From IMG/VR virus record IMGVR_UViG_3300033146_000395, positions 1-60,496 of that record: a DNA stretch of 60,496 bases; one strand, 5' to 3'. The notes under the pieces are model-generated. The model was not told the DNA's origin and made no database searches. It was given only the letters and a program-made list of their open reading frames with translations. Within the stretch, counting starts at the first letter, position 1. Each line of letters starts with the position of its first letter. Of this stretch, positions 16,537-26,000 are shown one piece after another. A program made the translations under genes and the position numbers. The DNA is from a virus.

Positions 16537-18419
16537 TATCCGAATGGTTTTGGCTCTGATGTTTGTGGTGGCACTGATTTTTTAAGTTGGCTGGCAACCT
16601 CCTCAACTCTTCTTATAAGAGCACTTGGGGTTAAGTCAAATAAGTTTTCGTCAATAGTTTGTGTTTTACCACCCACCTCAATGGTTATTTGAGCAATAGG
16701 TTTTTCTGACTTTCTATCTCCTTTACCCTTACCTCTCTTCGGGTCTACGTCTACGCCATAATAATCTGATAGGTTTGTAACAATCACCGATCCATTCACG
16801 TTTTGCAAAGCTTGATTTAAAGCTACTTCGTATTGATCTAAAATGTAAGCGTCTTTTTCTTCATGTTCATAAAGAGGTATGTCTGATGAAGGAGACTGTA
16901 TCATGCCAGCGGTATAAGAAGGTATACCTGCAATCCTCGACTGAAGAGGAATATCTTTTCGTGTGTCAGGATCATACACTTCTACGTCACTCAAGCTTAC
17001 GGGAGGAGTAAATGTTTCTGAAACAAACCCTGACTCCTCTACAGTAGACACGGGCTTCAGAGTTCCCCCATAGTCTCTTAATGTGTTAGCGAATGAAGAT
17101 CCTGACAATGGAGTAATAAGCTCTGCTATCCTCTGATAGTTTGCTTCTAAAGAAGCGTTTGGATCTGTAGATATTTCTTCACCACTAAACCTAACTAGCG
17201 TAATTGTACCCGAATCCGGATCTCTTCTGAACGTCTTGAACTTTTGATCTGGATCAGCTATACTTGCGTTTGCTTGCTCTAATCTAGATTTTAATGTTTG
17301 GTTTGCAGTAGCGGTGTCTCCGCTAAATATAGTAACAACCTCTTGCAAGTAACCTAGATTTTCTTCCTTGTCTTTATTTAATCTTTGTTGCTCTAAACCT
17401 AATCTTTGTCGCTGAATATCTTTTGTTTCTAACGTTTGTATTTTATCTAACTTGCTTCTTAGATTTTTTTGAACCACATCAAATGCAGCTTTGACTCTTG
17501 GGTCGTTAGGATCGTTGACATTGATCACAGGTACAAGCCTGTTGGCACTGTCTGTTTTTACTAGAATTTGATTGACATCACTTGGATCGTAATCATTTTC
17601 ATTGAACACTAATTCGTAATCCTCTGTAGCCCAATCGGTTAATATACTAGCAACAGCGCTTGGGTTTTTAAGCATTGAGTTTATGGCATTGCTTTCAGCG
17701 CTAGCAAACTCTGGGTTTTCAGTGACGTCTTCTATCGTCATATCAGGAAACGCTTCTACGTATCGGCCTAGGTTCTCTGCAATAGCATTTGTCTGGGTGT
17801 CCATCTGGAATTTTTTATCCAAGTTTTTACCCCTGTTCATCATGTTGTTTACCGAAAGCATTTTGGTTGGATCAGTCTGTATAACACCATCCTCCACTGT
17901 AGCTATAAAGACTCTTCCGTCTTCAGGATTCACATAGATCTGTTTGTTTTGAAAGTCTGCAAACCCAGCATAGTTTTCAAAAGTTTTTATTCCAAGCTCA
18001 GACAACTCTCCAGATTCAAGTTGAGCTAGTGCAGTGGCGTAATCCTGATTATATGTTTTGAACGCTGTGTTTAGTTGAGTCCAATCATCTTTCAAAGTCT
18101 GTCGGTATCTGGCATAATCCGATTGGTTTATCTGTCCGTTCTTAAATAATCTATTCAGCTCCAACAATCCCTGAGACGACTGTGCTGCCCCATCTAAAAT
18201 AAATTGATTCGCAGTTTTATCTTGACCCAACTCAAGCTCATTCATTCCTCTTACAAGATCTTGAGTTTCAGTTTCAATTTTTTCTCTTTCCGTATCTCTC
18301 TTTTCTTTACGGGTATTGATGGTTGTTATTAAATCTTTTGCAATAGTTCCCCAGTCGACAAAAGAATCTTCTGATCGGGCCACATATCCTAAAGAAGAAG
18401 GTACGTTAACTTTAGCCAT
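16536..18419 (-). CDS. Virion-associated protein, probable internal/ejection protein (627 aa)
   Basis: No family recognised. Composition is Asp/Gln/Thr-rich with long helices (residues 30-130 and 310-370 read as coiled coil) and a beta-rich C-terminal part. Start ATG at 18419 overlaps the stop of the preceding gene and its own stop touches the start of the 1490-residue gene, so the three are cotranslated. Location between a gp14-like protein and a large ejection-type protein suggests another inner-core component. Confidence 0.65.
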   Translation of the reverse strand: MAKVNVPSSLGYVARSEDSFVDWGTIAKDLITTINTRKEKRDTEREKIETETQDLVRGMNELELGQDKTANQFILDGAAQSSQGLLELNRLFKNGQINQSDYARYRQTLKDDWTQLNTAFKTYNQDYATALAQLESGELSELGIKTFENYAGFADFQNKQIYVNPEDGRVFIATVEDGVIQTDPTKMLSVNNMMNRGKNLDKKFQMDTQTNAIAENLGRYVEAFPDMTIEDVTENPEFASAESNAINSMLKNPSAVASILTDWATEDYELVFNENDYDPSDVNQILVKTDSANRLVPVINVNDPNDPRVKAAFDVVQKNLRSKLDKIQTLETKDIQRQRLGLEQQRLNKDKEENLGYLQEVVTIFSGDTATANQTLKSRLEQANASIADPDQKFKTFRRDPDSGTITLVRFSGEEISTDPNASLEANYQRIAELITPLSGSSFANTLRDYGGTLKPVSTVEESGFVSETFTPPVSLSDVEVYDPDTRKDIPLQSRIAGIPSYTAGMIQSPSSDIPLYEHEEKDAYILDQYEVALNQALQNVNGSVIVTNLSDYYGVDVDPKRGKGKGDRKSEKPIAQITIEVGGKTQTIDENLFDLTPSALIRRVEEVASQLKKSVPPQTSEPKPFG

Positions 18420-19261
18420 TATGAAGTTTGATTAGGTGTTCCGAAAATACTTCTAAAAAAATTGCCAAGACCTGTGCCAGTTTGATCTTGATTTAAACTA
18501 TAGTCAGTATTCATAAAAATACTATAATCTAATGGTGATTGTTGTGTGGTTAATGCAGGGGATATGGGTTGAAAATAAGTTGAGGGTTGTTGAGACGGAA
18601 CAACTTGAGACCCGCCCAAGCTAGACACAGCTTCGCTGATACCCATAGCATCTACCATTGTGTCTGTTCCTTGCGCCTGTGTTGCAGCTGTTTGAAAAAA
18701 CTGTTGAAATCCTGGTGCGTTTTGATTCATGCTTCGTCCGTATAACGGAGACTCAAGACCTTCTATTCCAGCGCCTAACGCAGCAAATCCACTGCTCAAA
18801 GATTGCGCTTGCCTCCGTGCAGCATCAGCTGCTCTTTGCGCTTCTCCTGCGCTTTCGGCTAATTTTATCTGAGCAATAGAAGCGTCATCAGTCATCTTCT
18901 CTTGAACAATAGCTTCTTCTCTACCCATGGTTCTTTCTCCTATTAGGTCTGCAATATCTTGAGCTTGAGATGTTTGAATCGCCCCCTCCTTACCTATACC
19001 AGCTGCTAATAATCTTGGATCAGCTTCTTGTAAAGCCTGTAGTCTTTGCTTAGATGCTTGCGCTTGTAGCCTCTTTAACTCTTCAAATTGCTCTAGCCCT
19101 AAGCCCAACTCTTCTGTTCTTACAGTAGATACCTGTTGAAGTGCATTTTGTATCGCCTGTTTAGTTTTGGCTTCAGCTTCTCTTCGCTCTTTTTGAGCAG
19201 CAGCTGACTGTATAAAACTGCCTGCTAAACCTAAACCCGCTATTATCGCTTGTACTGCCAT
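18419..19261 (-). CDS. T7 gp14-like internal virion protein (280 aa)
   Basis: The N terminus has a short hydrophobic Gly/Ala segment (A-I-I-A-G-L-G-L-A-G-S-F-I) followed by about 150 residues of Ala/Gln/Glu/Arg-rich coiled coil, then a second Gly-rich hydrophobic patch and a disordered Gln/Ser/Pro tail. This layout is typical of small inner-core proteins (T7 gp14 type) that insert into the outer membrane during ejection. A TATATTTG box lies 24 nt upstream on the minus strand (19285-19292). Assignment is by architecture and position, not by a diagnostic motif. Confidence 0.65.
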   Translation of the reverse strand: MAVQAIIAGLGLAGSFIQSAAAQKERREAEAKTKQAIQNALQQVSTVRTEELGLGLEQFEELKRLQAQASKQRLQALQEADPRLLAAGIGKEGAIQTSQAQDIADLIGERTMGREEAIVQEKMTDDASIAQIKLAESAGEAQRAADAARRQAQSLSSGFAALGAGIEGLESPLYGRSMNQNAPGFQQFFQTAATQAQGTDTMVDAMGISEAVSSLGGSQVVPSQQPSTYFQPISPALTTQQSPLDYSIFMNTDYSLNQDQTGTGLGNFFRSIFGTPNQTS

Positions 19262-19284
19262 AGATATAGTATTCTTATGTTATG

Positions 19285-19292
19285 CAAATATA
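19285..19292 (-). promoter_or_regulatory. Minus-strand TAnnTTTG box before the ejection-protein genes
   Basis: The plus strand reads caaatata, so the minus strand reads TATATTTG, placed 24 nt before ATG 19261 in a 38-nt gap. No -33 TTTG is visible at the usual distance. It could give separate transcription of the three inner-core genes. Confidence 0.45.
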
Positions 19293-19299
19293 CAAAAAA

Positions 19300-20058
19300 C
19301 TATGGGTAGCTTTTTAATATATCTGATGTTATAGCAAATAACTCAACAGGTGTAGTATCATTGTTTGTCAAGGTAAAGTCACAAAAATAACCCCTCATTC
19401 CCATTGATTCAGCTACGCTGTCTTTCAAAGAAAGGATAAAAGCACTTGCTGGAGGGGGTGTTCCTGCGCTACAGTCCACCGTTATTTGTTTATTAGCTCT
19501 ATCAATTGCTGTTACAACTCCAGCCTTTGTGGGAGTTGATCCAAAAAATATAGAATCACCAACACTCAGCATAGATCCTACTTCCACTTGAAACGATATT
19601 ACTGTCGCATTAGCTGGGCCGGTAACTGTAGTAGATGTTCCTATTCCATTTGCTGATCTCATGTTAAAGTTTTCTGTGCCAGACTCTGCTCTTATAAAGC
19701 TAAAATATGCGCCTTCTTTCTTTTCAAAGTAAGAGCTTTCTATAGATCCTGTCTGAAGATCTGTAACTCCATCAAACTTCCATGGTGCATCAGACTCTAA
19801 TTCTATAGTTTTAAATAATTTAACTGTGAGCGGATCTATGTTAAATACAGATGTTATTTTAGATGCATTCGCTGGATCAGAACCAGGGGTGTCGTAGTAT
19901 GAGTTTCTTTCTTCGTTGGTGTTGTGTCTGTATACGTTTCCATTCTTGAATGTGTACAAGTAGTTGTTCATACCCTTTATAAACTCAGGATAATAACTAT
20001 AAAACGAAGGCCATCCTTTTACGTCTGGACTATATGTTACTGTGAATGTTGTTGACAT
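19300..20058 (-). CDS. Tail/structural protein downstream of the hub (252 aa)
   Basis: Unassigned beta-rich protein. N-terminal part contains W-P-S-F-Y-S-Y-Y-P-E-F and N-N-Y-L-Y-T-F-K-N-G-N-V-Y-R-H-N, a pattern I recall from structural proteins that follow the stabilisation protein in crAss-like phages. A Gly/Thr-rich beta middle domain follows (residues about 125-205). It lies 11 nt behind the hub gene, so a tail component contacting the hub is likely. Confidence 0.7.
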   Translation of the reverse strand: MSTTFTVTYSPDVKGWPSFYSYYPEFIKGMNNYLYTFKNGNVYRHNTNEERNSYYDTPGSDPANASKITSVFNIDPLTVKLFKTIELESDAPWKFDGVTDLQTGSIESSYFEKKEGAYFSFIRAESGTENFNMRSANGIGTSTTVTGPANATVISFQVEVGSMLSVGDSIFFGSTPTKAGVVTAIDRANKQITVDCSAGTPPPASAFILSLKDSVAESMGMRGYFCDFTLTNNDTTPVELFAITSDILKSYP

Positions 20059-20069
20059 ATCTTTTTATT

Positions 20070-23000
20070 TTAAGTACATGCTATGTTAGCTATAACTATA
20101 CCGTTTTCAACTTGAATCGCTCTATGAGGCGCTGGACCTATTCCACTAGCATACCACCCATCATCCATTGGGGTTACACCATTAGGATCTTTAAATACAG
20201 CTCTGTAGCCATGTCGGCCAGATGCGTTGTTATTTGGCGTGTCATAAAATAGAGGGAAGGAAGGTAGGTCTGGGCCATAACTAGGTCCTCCACTGCCTAT
20301 TTCATCCACAAAACCGTTTACACCACTAAATTTTGGTAAAGGCGTAAAGTAATATGTTTCTGTTGCTAAAGCACAAACAGACGATGTTTGCTTTACACTT
20401 GCCTGGAAAGAAGGAAGAGCTGCTGGACAGAAAGCTGCTGCCTTCCAAACAGTTGAATCACATGGGCCTAAAACCTCTAATTGAATATTTTGTATAAAAG
20501 AACTTGTCTTTGGAATAACTAGGGTGTTAAAAATCTGTTGCCCAAACTGAAAAAGCCTACCTCCTGGAGTAAAGAAAGTTGTTCCAGGGCCAGGAGCGTT
20601 AGATACATTGTAGGTGTACGACTTAGAAGTGCCGGTGTTGTTCCATGAGCTTCCAGTATATCCATCGAAATATCTATATGGTACTGTGTCTTGGTTTAGG
20701 CAGTAGCTTCTAACAGTACTTGAGCAGCTATTATTTGCTATTGAGCTTCCTGCCAGAACAAATCCTCCGCTAGGATCCGACCAAACACCTCCATTAACTG
20801 TGTATTGCTGCCTATTGTAAGTGATAGTTCTAGGGCCCCTTGTGTCTACTAGCGTATTGTACGTTTGCCCATTGTATATAGCTCTAACTCCATCTATATA
20901 CCCTCGAGGGTCAAAATGTATTATAACAGCCCCAGTGTCACTACCCACGTTTAAATTTACATTATAATACCCTTCGCCTCCACTAGGTATATTTAAGTCG
21001 TCACCGCTACAAGCTTGAGACGGCGGGCATGTTGGGCACGAAGTTAAAGCTCCTAGCACACCTTGAGCATCTAGCTCTCTATACTGTCCATTCACTCCTT
21101 TATACAAACCTGGTGCAGCAAGTGTTTGCGATGCGTCAGAATAAAGAGTGTTAGAAAGTGGAGTAGTATCAAAGTTAGTCCCTAGTGGTAAGTAATATGT
21201 GTCTGAGGACGGCGACCCGCAGCACAATACATATTCATCTGATGCATCAAAAGCTAACTCAACAGAATTAACACAGACAGGGCATGTTGTAACAACTCCG
21301 AGTGTTGAAGATGATTGCTCTCTATATGTTCCTGAAGTAGGTACTTGATAGAATCCATCAGCTGCCGGAGTTAGGTTGGTGTCTGAATACAAGTTAGTTG
21401 TAGCGTCAAAAGATGATCCATCAATATAGTAAGTTGCCGTAGGTTTTGTGTTACAACATAAGTCTGTGGCATCTACACTACTGTATTCTAAAGTAATCGC
21501 AGTAACACACGAAGGACACGCAATTGCTGACTGAAGCACCCCTCCAGAAGTTTGTTCTCTGTAAGTTGTTTGTAGGTTTTCTTTATAAAATCCAGCTGCA
21601 GCTTTTGTTGTAAGTGTGTCGTCCGTGTATATGTTAGTTGCATCAGCAAATGTAGTTCCATCTACTCTAGCCATAAACACATTGGAGGTCTGCTGAGGAT
21701 CGCAACAAACTTCTTGTGCGCTTACAGAACTGTAATCTAAATTAAGAGATACAGCGCAGGTTAAACATGTAGCTGCTGTTTGAAGTGCAGATGAAGATTG
21801 CTCTCTATATTGGATTTGTCCAACAGGCAAATAGAATCCGTCAGCAGAAGGCGTTGTTAAACTTGTGTTGTCATATAGAACTGTAGCAGAATAAAACCCT
21901 CCTTCAAGTGCGCTTACATATTTAGTATTTGGTGTGAGTGATAAGCAACAAACGTCTACCGAAGAGTCAGAATCATACACTACAGACACCCCTATATAAC
22001 AATTAGGAAGTGATTGCTGTGATCCTAAAACTCCTGATGATTGTTCTCTATAGAAAGTTCCCGCAGCCTCTTTATAGAATGCATCAGGCGCTGGGTTAGT
22101 TGCCCCTATGTCTGTAAATAATGCTGGAGCATTTGCGAATGTAGTTCCATTGGCAATGTAGAATGTTCCTGACTGTGGAGTTCCACAAGTTAAATCAATA
22201 GCCGTACTATCAAACTCTAATGTAATTGCATAATGGGTAGGCGGCGTTATACATGGACTAGTTACCGATTGAACGATACCATCTATAACTTGTATGTATG
22301 AATCTGGATTAGTTCCACCCGCGCTATCAATGGTGTAATATCCGTCAGGTAAAAGGTTTTCTCCGTTTTCATCAGTGAACACCCAGTTGGATTGTTCAGG
22401 CACAGTGTTGGTTCTAACCGATATTTGTCCAGTTCCAGGTTGGTCTGCGTTTCTAGCAAAGTAAAAAGTTTCTGTCAAAGGATTGCAGCTTCCGTCAGAC
22501 TGAACTGGAGTTGAACTAAAACTTGGTAAAGCCACAGGACAAAACGTTGCTATATCAAATACAGTTCCTGTGCTTATACCTATTGACTCTACTAGCACTG
22601 TAGAAGGGAATTGATTTGGTTTTGGCACAACTATAGTCCCCCATTCAAAATTAGTGTTTGCTGTTCTGGCGTCATCTCCTGCAGATAAGGTTGCTGTTTT
22701 AGTTGATCCTGATGGAATCCAAGCTTGTGTGCTTGGGTCATAGGAATAAAATGGCAGCTCAAAACTCGTGGTAGGTCCATTAGGGAATGGTGGGTTTGGC
22801 AAAGAATCTGTTGGATCTCCAACGATTGTGAATGAACTATCTGTAGATCCTTGCGCTGGGACGAGGTCACCTATAAATGCCATTTTATTATAATACGCCC
22901 CATCATACAAAACCCTAACACCATCAGGTATTCCTCTTGGATTAAAGTAAACAATCATAGCGCCTGTATCACCAGGGTTGCTGCCGCCTTCAAAATTCAT

Positions 23001-26000
23001 TTCAGAATAACTTTCTCCTTGTATACTTGATGTAGGAGCTGGCGTGCTTGAACATGGTACAGTCGGCAAGAAACAATCTCCAACTTCTATGACAATTCCT
23101 CGTTTTACTTTTATGTAAGTAGTGTCTGATAATATGTAAAACTGCGCAGTTAGCGTGTCGTTTAATTTTGTTGTAGCTACAAAGTCTTCAAACACATAGT
23201 TACCTACAATTGGCTTATTATTAGTGTCCTCTACAAATGAACTCCCGTTCCACGTTGCATTTCTAGCAAAGAAGAATGTATTTTCGTTTGTGTCTGGAGT
23301 ACAGTTGTTGTTTAATTGAGGAGCTGAACAATTAAAAGATGGTAGTGGTGCTGGGCAGTTCACTATCCAGTTAAACTCTCCTTCATCCACACCAAAACAA
23401 TCTACCGACACATTGTATGATCCTGTCCAAGGTAAAACCATCGTATATATCGTTGGGTCTCCACCTTTAAGATCTATGTTTGTTGGATCAACAGTAACTG
23501 TTGATAATGGAAACCCTGGATTTATATAGTTCCCTGCAGAATTTAACTTAAACGTAGGAAGGTTTGAGGTGGTTTCAGGTGTTATAAAAGGTGTTCCTAT
23601 ATATGTCGGCTCCCCTGAATTGCTATTGATGCCTACAGGGTCTCCAGAATTGTTATTATATGTAAATTGATTTTGCAGTGTTGTATTTGAGAATCCAGCT
23701 CGAACTCCAAGAGGAGTGTTTGCAGGTCTAAAATAAATCACAACAGGCTGTTTTAAAGTAGTTAGTGAAATATCTCCAATATAAGTTCCGCCCACCTGGG
23801 TTGCTGATGCTAAAGTCCCGCAGTCAACAACGCAAGTTATGCATGGCTCTTCGTCTTGTAAAATCCCATTAGATTGATATCTAGATATTGTTCCGTCAGA
23901 ATAAAATTGATCAGGAGCAAGTTGAGTTAAAGATGGATTAGTGTAAACACTAGATGCTTGAGATAAAAATGGCGCATCTATATAAAATGTTGCTTTTGAA
24001 GTACACTCGCAGCAGACGTCATTTGCGCTAACTGTAGAAGTACATAACTCTATCGCATTAACATTTCTGTAATCCCAAACTAAATATAGATACGCATGAT
24101 CAGATGGATTGTTGTATGTAAACGAAGCCTGATACTTACCTGTAGATGGGTTTGATGTTGGAGTAGCCACAGTTAAGTTTGGATCTACCAATAGAGATGT
24201 TATATCTGCAGATGTGTTTTGATATAGCGTGTTTGAAACTAAATATCTAAAGTTGTGATAGTTTTCGTCAAAAACAAAATCATCGTTAGATAATTTATTT
24301 GATATGATCGTAATCGTAGCTCCGTCTGCAGGTATAAGTCCAACCGACTCTTTTCCTGTTCCGCTCTGATATTGTGAGACTACAGGCACTGGTAGCCCAC
24401 CGAACTCAATTTGTGTGCTGGATAAGGGACTCGCAGGATTAGGCGCTAACTCCCATTGATATTGATTGTGTATGTATTTATCTTCATCTTCCGGAGAAGT
24501 TATTGCCACTTGAATAACTGTTAATTCAGCTGCATCAACGCAGTTAGGCGTTATAGTGTAGTCTCCTCTTTGAGAAGGAGTGACTCTAAATTCAGCGGTA
24601 GTGGGATAAGCAAAATCTTTACTAAAAATTACAGACGATGTTCCGGCGGGTAAACTATATGTTGTGGTACTGCCATTGTAAATAATATCTAAAGATAAAT
24701 TTACTGTAGATGTATAATCTATTGTAGCGTCCCCAATTACTTCACCAAAATTTACTATAAATGAATATGGCCTTATGTCAGAGTCTTTTATAATTATAGG
24801 GGTCCCACAACCTGATTCTGGAATAGGTATAGGAATAGGTTGATCGTTAGACCCTAAAACATATTCATTCATGTATGGATCGTAACCACCTAGCTTTTGA
24901 GTTTCAAATCCCTGTTGGAATTTATCTCTAAAGTAAGATCTCATTCCAGCTTGAGAAATAACCTCCAGCTTTTCGTTTGAATAATCAGAACCTGTTAGTT
25001 TTATAACAGCGCCTCTACTTGTGTCGGTAAAATATTTATCATACCCAAACGAAGCAAAGCTTTCTGGGTTTTGACTAATACCATATTCTTCTAATCTAGC
25101 TATCTGAGTTCCTAAAACTTCAGGCACAGATGTGATAGCTCCGCCAGCTGCTGCATCAGACAATAAGTTTTTACCGGCCAAAACATAAGAAATTCTATCT
25201 TCCTGAAGAACAAGAAGGTCTGTTTCTCTAGGCGCTAGCTTCTGAATAGATCCGTAGTTTTTCTCTAAGTCTTTAAAGTTTGCAAGTCCTAAGTTGAATT
25301 CGTTTAATCTATTTACGTTTGTCTCGTTTCTAAATACACCACTGTATGTTATGCCCGCAAACCTGTGGGCTCTCTTGTAGTCTTGCTCTGATACAGAGGT
25401 AACTCTCTCTCCTAAATAAAACTTAGCTCCTGTTTGGTTATCCAAAGCTTTATAACTTTCAACGCCATTTCCAAAAGAAAAGCAGTCAAAAAAACTTAGA
25501 GTCATTATTGCTGGTTGAGTAGCGGTCTGATTTTGATCTCCGTCTTTATTTCCAGACATGTGGAATCCCCCTGATATGTCGTAGTTTTCAGAACCTTCAT
25601 AATAAAGGTCCACATCAGCGTCCAATGGTTTTGTTTCAAAAACACACAAACTTTGAGCTAGAGTCACAATGATTTCTATCTTTATTTTTGATGACTCCTG
25701 ATATGGGCAATGTTTTATGCCACACATTCCAACTAAATACATTCTCCCTGGAGTCATTGATGGAATAAAGCCTTGGGTTGTCGGTTGAACAAATTGAAGC
25801 TGATGATTCCTTCCTCTAGTTTTTGATTCTGATATTTCATATCCCCCTGCTGTAGTTAAATCGGTAGCTAGATTCGGGTAAAAAGTTATGCTTTGATTTT
25901 GAGGATCGTTATCATCATTGCCACCTTTTACTCCGTTTTCAAAATTTATGTTTTCACCTATAACAAATTGATAAAGACTATCATAGTCGGCATTTGCGGT

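Noticed and set aside
20990-22260. Regularly spaced repeats that might suggest a CRISPR array
   Set aside because: The 240-bp period is protein-coding repetition, DNA copies diverge, and there are no short identical repeats with unique spacers.
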